Source: Burkholderia sp. IMCC1007
GTDB taxonomy: Bacteria > Pseudomonadota > Gammaproteobacteria > Burkholderiales > Burkholderiaceae
Direction: 5' to 3'
NCBI RefSeq assembly: GCF_027257875.1
Contig: NZ_JAPVQY010000024.1
Span: 36,463 to 100,462, forward strand
DNA: 64,000 bases
Below the pieces are notes generated by a model. That model was not told the origin of the DNA. It saw nothing but the letters and a program-made list of their open reading frames with translations, and made no database searches. Each line of letters begins with the position of its first letter. Position 1 is the first letter of the stretch. The position numbers and the translations under genes were made by a program. Below are positions 17,406 through 26,044 of the stretch, in pieces.

Positions 17406-17975
17406 ATGAACCGCTTTCCCACCATCTCGCGCGTTGCATTGTCTGCCGCTGGCCTGCTGCTCGTCGCCGTGACGGCGAACGCGCAATCCGCGCAACCGTC
17501 GGCGGCCGCACCGGCTGCCGCGAATGTACGCATCCACGAAGCCGACCAGGCCTTCATCACGGACGGCACGAAGACCGTGTCTACGCAGCACGACGCCGCG
17601 CGCATCGCCGATTCGCGCACGTCGGACAGCCAGGTGAAGGCGTTCGCGAAACGCGTGTCGACCGACGATGAGAAGATCATCCAGGCAATGCGCGCAGCGA
17701 GCCCGCGCGGCGTCGACGTGCCGGCCAACGATCCCGACACCACCGTGCTGGACAGCATCAAGAACCTGCGCGGCGCGGACTTCGACAAGGCGTATATCGA
17801 GCAGGTCGCGCTCGCCGGCGAGCAGAAGACGATCTCGGCGTTCCAGGCCGAAATCGCGTCGGGCCGCGACACGAAGCTGAAGGAAGTCGCACGCCAGTCG
17901 CTGCCGATCCTGCAGGCGCACTACGCGGACGCGCAGAAGCTCGCGCAACGTCACCACCTCGCATCGGCGCAGTAA
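17406..17975 (+). CDS. Secreted DUF4142 domain protein
   Basis: The 189-aa protein has a signal peptide cleaved after about residue 26 (VAVTANA). The DUF4142 four-helix, ferritin-like region follows: EADQAFITDGTKTVSTQHDAAR, QVKAFAKRVSTDDEK, and a C-terminal LPILQAHYADAQKLAQRHH. An AAAGGAGGT ribosome binding site precedes the ATG. The cellular role of the family is not established; periplasmic location is inferred from the signal. Confidence 0.87.
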   Translation: MNRFPTISRVALSAAGLLLVAVTANAQSAQPSAAAPAAANVRIHEADQAFITDGTKTVSTQHDAARIADSRTSDSQVKAFAKRVSTDDEKIIQAMRAASPRGVDVPANDPDTTVLDSIKNLRGADFDKAYIEQVALAGEQKTISAFQAEIASGRDTKLKEVARQSLPILQAHYADAQKLAQRHHLASAQ

Positions 17976-18023
17976 CGCGATGCACGGCCGCGCACGGCGC
18001 GCGGCACCCTACCTGCCCCATCG

Positions 18024-18054
18024 TCGCGCCGCCGCCCCCATTCCGGCGGCGCGA
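18024..18054. terminator. Hairpin between convergent DUF4142 and GNAT genes
   Basis: A perfect 11-bp stem (18024-18034 with 18044-18054) closes a 9-nt loop between convergent stops. Confidence 0.5.
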
Positions 18055-18090
18055 TGCATGCGGCACCCGACACGCACTACGCACTACACA

Positions 18091-18690
18091 TTACGTCGCG
18101 AGCTTCGCCTTCAGCCGCTCGCGCACTTCCGGCCATTCGTCGTCGATGATGCTGAAGCGCACCGAATTGCGCTTGCGGCCGTCGGGCATGATCCGTTCGT
18201 GACGCACGATCCCTTCCTGCTTCGCACCGAGCCGCAGAATCGCCGCGCGGGACTTCTCGTTCAGCTCGTCGGTCGTGAACTGCACGCGCACGCAGTGCAG
18301 CGTGTCGAACGCATACGCGAGCAGCAGCCATTTCGCTTCGGTATTCGCGCGCGTACGCTGCGCAGATTCGCCGAGCCACGTATGACCGATCTCGAGCTTG
18401 CGATGCTGGCGGTCGATCTTCCAGAAACGCGTGCTGCCGATCACGCGGCCCGATGCGCGGTCGACGATCACGAACGGCATCACGGTGCCGCTCGCGCGCC
18501 CCTGCAGCGCGGTGTCGATATACGCGTCGACCGTTGCTGCACCCGGCACGACCGTGACCTTCAGGTTCCATAGTTGACCGTCGGCGGCGGCATCCAGCAA
18601 CGCCTGCCGGTCGGACGCTTCGAGCGGCCGCAGTTCGATGCGCTCGCCGGTGAGCGTCGGTTGCGCGAGGGAAGATGAAGCGTCGGTCAT
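18091..18690 (-). CDS. RimJ/RimL-type GNAT acetyltransferase
   Basis: The 199-aa protein opens with LTGERIELRPLEASDRQALL, the usual Acetyltransf_3 start. VIGSTRFWKIDRQHRKLEIGHTWLGES and CVRVQFTTDELNEKSRAAILRLGAKQEG follow. The second block matches the acetyl-CoA-binding region with the N-x-x-S-R pattern. It may acetylate a ribosomal or small-molecule amine; substrate unknown. It is a monocistronic minus-strand gene. Confidence 0.87.
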   Translation of the reverse strand: MTDASSSLAQPTLTGERIELRPLEASDRQALLDAAADGQLWNLKVTVVPGAATVDAYIDTALQGRASGTVMPFVIVDRASGRVIGSTRFWKIDRQHRKLEIGHTWLGESAQRTRANTEAKWLLLAYAFDTLHCVRVQFTTDELNEKSRAAILRLGAKQEGIVRHERIMPDGRKRNSVRFSIIDDEWPEVRERLKAKLAT

Positions 18691-18765
18691 GACAGGTTCC
18701 GTTTCCGTGAAAGTGAGGACGAGGATCGCGACGACTGCAGCGAAACGTTCATCATACGGCCGCCG

Positions 18766-19680
18766 CTAGCCGGGCAGCGCCGCGAGCCGGCGCCGGATCG
18801 CTTTCGCTTCGCCGCGCAGCGCGTCGGCGAATGCGTCGACGAGCAGGCTCTTCGGCCGGTGCTCCGGCACGATCACGCTGACGCGGTACGGAAACGAGCG
18901 CGTGAGCGGCCGCACATGCAGATCGCGCCCGACGAAATCGAGTGCGGTCAGCGGATTGACGATCGCGGCGCCGAGCCCCTGCCGCACGAACGCGCACACG
19001 GACACCGCCGACGGCGTTTCGATCACCGAGCGCGGCGCGACGCCAAGCTGCGCGAACGCCTCGTCGATCATGATCCGGTACGGGTCGTTCAGCGACAGGC
19101 TCACGAACGGGCGATCGGCGAGATCCGCGAGATCGATCGCGTCCTGCGCCAGCAGCGGATGACCGTCGGGCAGCACGCACACCTCGTCGACCTCGAGCAG
19201 CGGCGTCAGCACGGTGCCGGCCGGCGCGGCGTCGTGCTCGGTCAGCCCGAGATCGTAGCGCTGCGCGGTCAACCATTCCTCGAGCACCGGCGACTCCTGC
19301 GTCGCGACCGACACGCTGACGCCCGCATGCGCGTCGTGAAAACGCCGGCACGCCCCGGGCAGGATCGCGTGCGAGAACGCCGGCAGCGCGATCACCGACA
19401 ACTGTCCGTCACGAAACTCGCGCAGCCGCGCGGCCGTCGCCGCGACGCGCTCGAGCCCCACATAGGCGAGCCGCACGTCGTCGAACAGCGTGAGCGCGGC
19501 CATCGTCGGCCGCAGCCGGCCATGCGTGCGCTCGAACAGCGCGAAGCCGACCACCTGCTCCATGCGCGCGAGCTCGCGGCTGATGGTCGGCTGCGACGTG
19601 TAGAGCATTTCGGCCGCGCGCGTCGTGCTGCCGGTGACCATCAGCGCGCGGAAAACCTCGATATGCCGGTGTGTGAGCAT
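18766..19680 (-). CDS. LysR-family regulator divergent from lysA
   Basis: The product is 304 aa from MLTHRHIEVFRALMVTGSTTRAAEML, start 19680 with AGGTG upstream. An N-terminal winged helix-turn-helix (about 5-62, TSQPTISRELARMEQ) is followed by a substrate-binding domain. The gene is divergent from a diaminopimelate-decarboxylase gene, the same geometry as lysR-lysA in E. coli, where LysR activates lysA in response to DAP/lysine. Control of lysA, and perhaps the following ABC/metC genes, is inferred. Confidence 0.87.
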   Translation of the reverse strand: MLTHRHIEVFRALMVTGSTTRAAEMLYTSQPTISRELARMEQVVGFALFERTHGRLRPTMAALTLFDDVRLAYVGLERVAATAARLREFRDGQLSVIALPAFSHAILPGACRRFHDAHAGVSVSVATQESPVLEEWLTAQRYDLGLTEHDAAPAGTVLTPLLEVDEVCVLPDGHPLLAQDAIDLADLADRPFVSLSLNDPYRIMIDEAFAQLGVAPRSVIETPSAVSVCAFVRQGLGAAIVNPLTALDFVGRDLHVRPLTRSFPYRVSVIVPEHRPKSLLVDAFADALRGEAKAIRRRLAALPG

Positions 19681-19788
19681 GGCACCTATATCCAGAGTGA
19701 ATCGAATGTCGATAAACAGGCATTTTACTGTATAGCCTTTCAGGCGCATCATTCACGCTATCCGTTCATTCGATCCGATTCGTCCGCC

Positions 19789-21027
19789 ATGTCCCTCGAT
19801 TCCCGCCAGCTCGCGGCGCTCGCGCAGCAATACGGTACCCCGCTGTGGGTGTACGACGCCGACGTCATCCGCGAGCGCATCGCCCAACTGCGCCAGTTCG
19901 ACGTGATCCGCTATGCGCAGAAGGCGAACTCGAACCTGCATATCCTGAAGCTGATGCGCGAAGAAGGCGCGTGCGTCGATGCCGTGTCGCTCGGCGAGAT
20001 CGAGCGCAGCCTCGCGGCCGGGTTCAGTCCCGCAGGCGAGCCGGAAGGCGTCGTGTTCACCGCCGACCTGATCGACCGCCCGACGCTCGCGGCCGTGCTC
20101 GCGCATGGTGTGACGGTGAACGCCGGTTCGCTCGACATGCTGTCGCGCGTCGGCGAGCACGCGCCCGGCCATCGCGTCTGGCTGCGCGTGAATCCGGGCT
20201 TCGGCCACGGCCACAGCAACAAGACCAACACCGGCGGCCCGCAGAGCAAGCACGGGATCTGGATCGACGACGTGCCGCGCGCGATCGAGATCGTGCGCCA
20301 GCACGGGCTGAAGCTGGTCGGCATCCACATGCACATCGGCTCGGGCGTCGACTACGGCCACCTGTCGCAGGTGTGCGACGCGATGGTCGATCTCGTCACG
20401 TCGCTCGGCCACGACATCGAAGCGATCTCGGCGGGCGGCGGGCTGTCGATTCCGTATCGCGACGGCGAGCCGCGCGTCGACGTCGGCCACTACTTCAGCC
20501 AGTGGGACGCCGCGCGCAAGCGGATCGAACGGCATCTCGGCCACGCGGTGCGCATCGAGATCGAACCGGGCCGCTTCCTCGTTGCCGAAGCCGGCACGCT
20601 CGTCACCGAAGTGCAGGGCGTGAACCGCCGGCCGAAGCACGACTTCGTGCTGATCGATGCGGGCTTCAACGACCTGATGCGCCCGTCGATGTACGGCAGC
20701 TATCACGCGGTGTCCGTGCATGCGCACGACGGCGCGCTGCCCGCCGGCCGGCCGCTCGTCGACATCGCGATCGCCGGGCCGCTGTGCGAATCCGGCGACG
20801 TGTTCACGCAGGACGCAGGCGGCGTGGTTACGCACCGCAAGCTCGCGCAGCCGCAGATCGGCGACCTGCTGTTCCTGCACGACGCGGGCGCGTACGGCGC
20901 ATCGATGTCCTCGAACTACAACAGCCGGCCGCTCGCACCGGAAGTGCTCGTCGATCGCGGCACGCCGCGGCTGATCCGCCGCCGGCAGACGATCAGCGAA
21001 CTGCTTGCGCTCGAAACGTTCGAGTAA
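19789..21027 (+). CDS. lysA: Diaminopimelate decarboxylase (fold type III PLP enzyme)
   Basis: The 412-aa product has the PLP lysine in RYAQKANSNLHILKLM, the HMHIGSGVDYGHL segment, the phosphate-binding EIEPGRFLVAEAG region, the catalytic CESGDVF, and GAYGASMSSNYNSRP. The usual reaction is meso-DAP to L-lysine + CO2. The start at 19789 begins MSLDSRQLAALAQQYGTPLWVYD, the normal N-terminus. It is followed by a polar amino-acid importer and a MetC homologue. This may therefore be a specialised copy that acts on an imported meso-diamino acid, but biosynthetic LysA is the default call. Confidence 0.9.
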   Translation: MSLDSRQLAALAQQYGTPLWVYDADVIRERIAQLRQFDVIRYAQKANSNLHILKLMREEGACVDAVSLGEIERSLAAGFSPAGEPEGVVFTADLIDRPTLAAVLAHGVTVNAGSLDMLSRVGEHAPGHRVWLRVNPGFGHGHSNKTNTGGPQSKHGIWIDDVPRAIEIVRQHGLKLVGIHMHIGSGVDYGHLSQVCDAMVDLVTSLGHDIEAISAGGGLSIPYRDGEPRVDVGHYFSQWDAARKRIERHLGHAVRIEIEPGRFLVAEAGTLVTEVQGVNRRPKHDFVLIDAGFNDLMRPSMYGSYHAVSVHAHDGALPAGRPLVDIAIAGPLCESGDVFTQDAGGVVTHRKLAQPQIGDLLFLHDAGAYGASMSSNYNSRPLAPEVLVDRGTPRLIRRRQTISELLALETFE

Positions 21028-21628
21028 CCGCGCCTTCACGCTGCGTTCGACGCCCGTCGAGCGCTCACGGCCACGCTTGCCGCTTCCGGCATGCGTGGCC
21101 GTTTTGCTTTTCGCGCGTGCTGCCCGCACAGGGCAACCGCTCACGTGCGCCGTAGCACCGCATGCTGCACACGCCGTGCAACCGCAGCAGATCGCTTGCA
21201 TCACGTTCCACGCGGAGAGAAAAACATTCCACGGCGCGTGGAAAGTGCGTGCATTTTTGGAAGCACTTTCCTTTTTGACAAAACTAAGATTGCCCTCAGT
21301 CGTTCAGCATTTGCGTCGCCGGATACGCATCGACGATGCACCCGGTCTACCTCACTCGCAAGCCGCACGGGCAATCATGAACACGATGCTTGAACTCTTC
21401 GTCGCGCACCGGAACCCGTTCGATACGAACGCCGTGCGCTCCGCCTGCGTGCGCGAACGCATGCCGCAACGCATCGCGGCGAACGGCGCGCGTCGCACTC
21501 GCCGCCACACTCGCCGCGCCGCATCCGGCCGCGGCGCCTTCGATCCGCTTCCCGCCCACGGCGACGCCGCCCGTCGCCGCGGACACGCACGCCCTCGATT
21601 TTTTCCGACAACGACCACGGAGACGACC
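21028..21628. other. Long leader/intergenic region upstream of the ABC importer
   Basis: Six hundred bases hold no gene I can support; the in-frame extension from 21377 lacks family similarity. The region contains the repeat cluster and the TTGACA element listed separately. Confidence 0.4.
21206..21280 (+). promoter_or_regulatory. Inverted-repeat operator cluster with TTGACA
   Basis: TTCCACG occurs at 21206 and 21227, and its complement CGTGGAA at 21237-21243, giving a hairpin TTCCACG-GCG-CGTGGAA. Immediately after, GGAAAGTGC (21240-21248) pairs with GCACTTTCC (21263-21271), a perfect 9-bp repeat. TTGACA follows at 21275-21280. The repeats sit just upstream of this -35-like box, as expected for an activator site, possibly the divergent LysR. 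The -10 box is poor. Confidence 0.5.
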
Positions 21629-22429
21629 ATGAAACACTTCACCCCGACGCTCAAGCAAGGCCTCGCCGCCGCCCTCCTCTGCGTTGCCGCCACGGCATCG
21701 CACGCGGCCGATCTGCTCGACACCGTCAAGCAGGCCGGCGTACTGAAGATCGCGCTCGAAGGCACCTACCCGCCGTTCGACTACCGCAACGCCGACGGGC
21801 AGCTCGAAGGATTCGACGTCGACGTCGCGAAGGCGGTCGCGGCCCGGCTCGGCGTGAAGCCGCAGTTCGTGACGACCGAATGGAGCGGGATTCTCGCCGG
21901 GCTGCAGGCCGGCAAGTTCGACGTGATCGTGAACCAGGTGGCGATCACGCCGTCGCGCCAGCAGGCACTCGATTTCAGTACGCCGTACGTGTATTCGTCC
22001 GCGCAACTGCTGCAACGCCAGAACGACGCGCGTGCATTCAAGTCGCTCGACGAATTGAAGGGCAAGAAAGTCGGCGTGACGATGGGCAGCAACTACGTCG
22101 ATCTCGTGAAGACCGTGCCCGCGATCGATCTGCAGGTGTATCCGGGCACGCCGGAGAACCTGCGCGACCTCGCGGCGGGCCGCATCGATGCGGCGGTCAA
22201 CGACCGCCTGATGCTGAGCTACCTGATCAAGAACTCGCACCTGCCGCTGCGCCCCGGCGCCGTGGTCCCGGGCGGCGAAGACCGGATGGGCATCCCGTTC
22301 CGCAAGGGCAATCCGAAATTCGCGAAGGCGATCGACGACGCGGTCGCGTCGCTGCAGCAGGACGGCACGCTGAAGAAGATCTCGATGCAGTGGTTCGGCA
22401 CGGATACCTCGCGGCCGGTCACGCAATAA
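21629..22429 (+). CDS. ABC transporter polar-amino-acid/cystine-type binding protein
   Basis: The 266-aa periplasmic protein (SBP_bac_3) has a signal peptide ending SHAAD near residue 23. AGVLKIALEGTYPPFDY and GFDVDVAKAVAARLGV form lobe I. The EWSGILAGLQAGKFDVIVNQVAITPSR block resembles cystine-binding FliY/TcyJ proteins. The start at 21629 has GGAG eight bases upstream. A permease and ATPase gene follow, so it is the recognition subunit of a complete importer. The downstream beta-lyase suggests a sulfur-containing amino acid. Confidence 0.9.
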   Translation: MKHFTPTLKQGLAAALLCVAATASHAADLLDTVKQAGVLKIALEGTYPPFDYRNADGQLEGFDVDVAKAVAARLGVKPQFVTTEWSGILAGLQAGKFDVIVNQVAITPSRQQALDFSTPYVYSSAQLLQRQNDARAFKSLDELKGKKVGVTMGSNYVDLVKTVPAIDLQVYPGTPENLRDLAAGRIDAAVNDRLMLSYLIKNSHLPLRPGAVVPGGEDRMGIPFRKGNPKFAKAIDDAVASLQQDGTLKKISMQWFGTDTSRPVTQ

Positions 22430-22497
22430 CGCAGCGCTGCAAAGGCCCGCGCGCCCCCGATGCGCGGGCCGGCCGAAACACAATCAGGAGACACGCG

Positions 22498-23157
22498 ATG
22501 GAAGCACTCGATCTGATCATTCATACGCTGCCCGTCATGGTGAAGGGCGCGCTGTTCACGCTCAAATTCGCGGTGGCGTCGATGGCGCTCGGCCTCGTCG
22601 TCGGGCTCGTGGTCGCCATCATGCGCATCGGCAGCAACCGGCTCGCATCCAGCCTCGCGCAGGGCTACGTGAGCCTGATGCGCGGCACGCCGCTGCTCGT
22701 GCAGATGTTCGTCGTCTACTACGGGCTGCCCGATCTCGGCATCACGCTCGACCCGACGACGGCCGGCATCTTCACGTTGACGCTCAATGCCGGCGCGTAT
22801 CTGTCCGAAAGCATGCGCGGCGCGATCCTCGGCATCGGCCGCGGGCAATGGGCGGCCGCGCACAGCCTCGGCCTCACGCACGTGCAGACGCTGCGCTACA
22901 TCGTCTGCCCGCAGGCGCTGCGCCTGGCCGTACCGAGCCTCGGCAACACGCTGATCAGCCTGATCAAGGACACGTCGCTCGTGTCGGTGATCACCGTCAC
23001 CGAATTGCTGCGCTCGACGCAGGAAGTGATCGCCGCGACGTTCCAGCCGCTGCCGCTCTATCTCGCCGCCGCCGCGATCTACTGGGTGCTCAGCACGCTG
23101 CTCACGCGCCTGCAGGGCCGTGTCGAAACGCGTCTCTCGTTGCCGTCCGCGCATTGA
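22498..23157 (+). CDS. Amino-acid ABC transporter permease (HisM family)
   Basis: This inner-membrane protein is 219 aa with about five helices and the EAA loop GIGRGQWAAAHSLGLTHVQTLRYIVCPQALRLAVPSLGN, which docks to the ATPase. LMRGTPLLVQMFVVYYGLP is the usual HisMQ signature. AGGAG precedes the ATG at 22498. A GC hairpin in the gap after the binding-protein gene (about 22446-22470) could cause stepped-down expression of the membrane components. Confidence 0.9.
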   Translation: MEALDLIIHTLPVMVKGALFTLKFAVASMALGLVVGLVVAIMRIGSNRLASSLAQGYVSLMRGTPLLVQMFVVYYGLPDLGITLDPTTAGIFTLTLNAGAYLSESMRGAILGIGRGQWAAAHSLGLTHVQTLRYIVCPQALRLAVPSLGNTLISLIKDTSLVSVITVTELLRSTQEVIAATFQPLPLYLAAAAIYWVLSTLLTRLQGRVETRLSLPSAH

Positions 23158-23203
23158 GCATGCACGCGCCGCCCTCAACATGAACCTCAACCACGGACAC
23201 AAC

Positions 23204-23929
23204 ATGATCACGCTCGACAACGTATCGAAGTGGTATGGCAAGCATCAGGTCCTTTCCGCATGCAGCGCGGCGGTATCGAAAGGTGAAGTGGTCGTCGTGT
23301 GCGGGCCGTCGGGCTCCGGCAAGTCGACGCTGATCAAGACGATCAACGGCCTGGAGCCGTTCCAGAAAGGCAGCATCGTCGTCGACGGCATGCGGCTGGG
23401 CGACCCGGCCGCGAAACTCGCGCAACTGCGCGCGCGGGTCGGCATGGTGTTCCAGCATTTCGAGCTGTTTCCGCACCTGTCGATCACCGACAACCTGACG
23501 CTCGCGCAGATCAAGGTGCTCGGCCGCCGCAAGGACGAGGCGATCGAGAACGCGATGAAGCTGCTCGATCGCGTCGGCCTGAAAGCGCATGCGCACAAAT
23601 ATCCGGGGCAGTTGTCGGGTGGCCAGCAGCAACGTGTCGCGATCGCACGCGCGCTGTCGATGAACCCGGTCGCGATGCTGTTCGACGAACCGACTTCCGC
23701 GCTCGATCCCGAGATGATCAACGAAGTGCTCGACGTGATGGTCGAGCTCGCGCGCGACGGGATGACGATGGTGTGCGTCACGCACGAAATGGGCTTCGCG
23801 AGAAAGGTCGCGCATCGCGTGATCTTCATGGACCAGGGCGCGGTGGTCGAGGATGCGGCAAGCGATGCGTTCTTCGCCGCGCCGCGCTCCGACCGCGCGC
23901 GCGACTTCCTCGACAAGATCCTGCATTGA
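23204..23929 (+). CDS. Amino-acid ABC transporter ATP-binding protein (GlnQ-like)
   Basis: The 241-aa protein has Walker A GPSGSGKST, Q-loop VFQHFELFPH, signature LSGGQQQRVAIARAL, Walker B MLFDEPTSALD and switch His in VTHEMGFAR. ATG 23204 (MITLDNVSKWYG) is chosen as the family-typical start; ATG 23180 is possible but has no ribosome binding site. It completes the importer with the two preceding genes. Confidence 0.92.
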   Translation: MITLDNVSKWYGKHQVLSACSAAVSKGEVVVVCGPSGSGKSTLIKTINGLEPFQKGSIVVDGMRLGDPAAKLAQLRARVGMVFQHFELFPHLSITDNLTLAQIKVLGRRKDEAIENAMKLLDRVGLKAHAHKYPGQLSGGQQQRVAIARALSMNPVAMLFDEPTSALDPEMINEVLDVMVELARDGMTMVCVTHEMGFARKVAHRVIFMDQGAVVEDAASDAFFAAPRSDRARDFLDKILH

Positions 23930-23980
23930 GCGCACGACGGCCGCACTGCCTCGATTGACCGACTTTCAAAGGACGACATC

Positions 23981-25168
23981 TTGAACCACCCGCACTCGAC
24001 CGACACCCTCCTCGCTCACGAAGGCCGCTCGCATGGGCAGCCCGGCTCGCCGGTGAATCCGCCCGTGTATCGCCAGTCGACGCTGCTCTTTCACGGCACC
24101 GATGCACTCGACGCGGTGCGCGGCACGCCGCTCGCGTACGGACGGCACGGCAGCCCGACCACGCGCGCGCTCGAAAAGGCGCTCGCGCGTCTCGAAGGCG
24201 CACACGCCGCGCTGCTGACGCCGAGCGGACTCAGTGCGATCGCGACCGCGCTGCTCGCGGTGCTCGATCCCGGCGACCATCTGCTGATGGTCGACTCCGC
24301 GTACGACCCGACGCGCTCCTTCTGCGACGACACGCTCGCGCGCCTCGGCATCGAGACGACGTACTACGATCCGGCGCTCGGCGCCGGCATCGCGTCGCTG
24401 ATGCGGCCGAACACGCGCGCCGTATTCGCCGAATCGCCCGGCTCGCTGACCTTCGAAGTGCAGGACATTCCCGCGATCTGCCGCGTCGCACACGCGCACG
24501 GCGCGGTCGTGCTGCTCGACAACACGTGGGGCACGCCGCTGAATTTCCGTTCGTTCTCGCATGGTGTCGACGTGTCGATCCACGCCGCGACGAAGTACAT
24601 CGCCGGCCACTCCGACCTGCTGATGGGCGTGATCCTGACCACCGAGGCGCTCGCGCCGAAAGTCACGCGCTGTTATCGGCAGCTCGGGATGACCGTCAGC
24701 GGCGACGACGCGTATCTCGCGCTGCGCGGCCTGCGCACGCTGTCGGTCCGGCTCGAGCGCCACCAGCGCAATGCGCACGTGCTGACCGAATGGCTCGCGC
24801 AGCAGCCGGAAGTCGCGCGGATCCTGTATCCGGCGCGGCCGGGCGATGCCGGCCACGCGCTGTGGCAGCGCGACTTCACGGGCGCATGCGGGCTGTTCGG
24901 CCTGGTGCTGCATCCGCAGCCCGACGAAGCCGTGCGTGCACTGCTCGACGGGATGACGTGCTTCGGCATGGGCTATAGCTGGGGCGGCTTCGAAAGCCTG
25001 ATCATCCCGTCGAACCCGTCGCGCCATCGCACCGCGACGCAATGGGCGGCCGCCGGCCCGCTGCTGCGCATTCACGCGGGGCTCGAGCATCCGGACGACA
25101 TGATCGCCGATCTCGACGCCGGTTTCGCGAGAATGCGCGCCGCCGCGGCCGCATGCGCGGAAGCCTGA
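23981..25168 (+). CDS. metC: Cystathionine beta-lyase (Cys/Met metabolism PLP enzyme)
   Basis: The product is 395 aa from a TTG start preceded by AAAGGA. The fold type I PLP features are YGRHGSPTTRALE, ESPGSLTFEVQDIP, VLLDNTWGTPLNF, and the Schiff-base lysine in HAATKYIAGHSDLLMG. The known reaction is cystathionine to homocysteine, pyruvate and ammonia. MetC-type enzymes also cleave cystine, djenkolate and lanthionine. Its place after a cystine-type importer suggests use of imported thioether or disulfide amino acids, which is inference. Confidence 0.9.
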   Translation: MNHPHSTDTLLAHEGRSHGQPGSPVNPPVYRQSTLLFHGTDALDAVRGTPLAYGRHGSPTTRALEKALARLEGAHAALLTPSGLSAIATALLAVLDPGDHLLMVDSAYDPTRSFCDDTLARLGIETTYYDPALGAGIASLMRPNTRAVFAESPGSLTFEVQDIPAICRVAHAHGAVVLLDNTWGTPLNFRSFSHGVDVSIHAATKYIAGHSDLLMGVILTTEALAPKVTRCYRQLGMTVSGDDAYLALRGLRTLSVRLERHQRNAHVLTEWLAQQPEVARILYPARPGDAGHALWQRDFTGACGLFGLVLHPQPDEAVRALLDGMTCFGMGYSWGGFESLIIPSNPSRHRTATQWAAAGPLLRIHAGLEHPDDMIADLDAGFARMRAAAAACAEA

Positions 25169-25251
25169 CATCGGGGCAACGCAGCGCACGTTCGTATCAC
25201 GACGCATCACGCTTTTTTCAACGTTCGACCACCACTGATAGCGAGGCCATC

Positions 25252-25596
25252 ATGAAAGACACACTGTTCATTCTCCGCCCGGGTTTCTTCAAGGACTCCG
25301 AAGGTCCGTTCTACTGCGGCGACTCGGTTGCCGTCGAAGGGCTGCTCAGTTTCTATCCGCAATTGCGCGACGCGGTCGCGGTCGAGTATATCGACGCGCC
25401 GCGGCCGCGCCAGCCGATCGTCGCGCTGATCGGCGAGGACAACCAGTCGGCACCCGTGCTCGTGCTCGGCAACGGGCAGACACCGAAGGATGATGCGATC
25501 GGCGTTCGCGAGCACAACGGCCGGCGCTTCATCGATTCGCCCGCCGATATCCGGCGATATCTGTCGTCGCAATACGGCGTCGCGCATGTCGCGTAA
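25252..25596 (+). CDS. DUF3088 family protein
   Basis: The 114-aa protein begins MKDTLFILRPGFFKDSEGPFYCGDSVAVEGLLSFYPQLRD, the recognisable DUF3088 pattern. The fold is probably thioredoxin-like, but the active-site-like CxxC is reduced to a single Cys in YCGDS here. It is the last gene of the lysA/ABC/metC group, 83 nt after metC. Function is not known. Confidence 0.78.
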   Translation: MKDTLFILRPGFFKDSEGPFYCGDSVAVEGLLSFYPQLRDAVAVEYIDAPRPRQPIVALIGEDNQSAPVLVLGNGQTPKDDAIGVREHNGRRFIDSPADIRRYLSSQYGVAHVA

Positions 25597-25628
25597 GCAG
25601 GCGGGCGCCTGATGTCGATGGGCGCCAG

Positions 25629-25661
25629 CGAACGGGCCCGGCGGCAGGCGCGGCCCGTTCG
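25629..25661 (+). terminator. Hairpin after the DUF3088 gene
   Basis: A perfect 10-bp stem (25629-25638 with 25652-25661) ends the lysA/ABC/metC group. The T-run is absent. Confidence 0.5.
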
Positions 25662-25832
25662 CCATTCCAGTATGTGCGCCCTGCGCTCGGTCAGTCGGAC
25701 AAGTTGTTACCGATGATCGGCGTCGAGCGCTCCGCCGCCGGCCCCGGGCGTATGAGGTTCAACGCGACGCTGGTTGGTGGCACACCGCTGGCCTGTCGCG
25801 ACATTCGCGAGCAGCGTGAATTGCCGGCTGCC

Positions 25833-25856
25833 GTGAACGTGAACGTGAACGTGAAC
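25833..25856 (+). repeat. GTGAAC hexanucleotide tandem repeat
   Basis: Four perfect GTGAAC units lie in non-coding DNA next to a degraded HTH fragment. On a translated strand the unit would give Val-Asn (plus) or Phe-Thr (minus) repeats. Confidence 0.8.
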
Positions 25857-25888
25857 GCGGATGAGAACGCAGCAAGCTCGGCCGATAC

Positions 25889-25978
25889 GTGACGCGCGCG
25901 CCACAACGCGGCTTCAGTCCGGTTGCTCACGCCATGCTGACGACGCAATGCATACAGGTAGTTCTTGAAGCGCCTTCC
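25889..25978 (-). pseudogene. Degraded LuxR/NarL helix-turn-helix fragment
   Basis: The minus strand encodes RRFKNYLYALRRQHGVSNRTEAALW, which matches the recognition helix and tail of NarL/LuxR HTH domains (typically VKNHL...LGVSNRTEAA). No receiver domain or start is present upstream, and the downstream frame enters the GTGAAC repeat. It is best read as a remnant. Confidence 0.4.
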
Positions 25979-26044
25979 GCGACGTTCGGCGCTCGGTAAA
26001 TCTGCCTGTTCGACTCGCCGCGTCACGTCACCACCCGCCCCACG

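Noticed and set aside
21377..21628. Coding extension upstream of the ABC binding protein
   Set aside because: A signal peptide begins cleanly at 21629 with a ribosome binding site; the upstream frame is a low-complexity Arg/His stretch.
25674..25892. 72-aa plus-strand ORF with a Val-Asn repeat
   Set aside because: The repeat comes from the GTGAAC array in non-coding DNA; no ribosome binding site and no family similarity.
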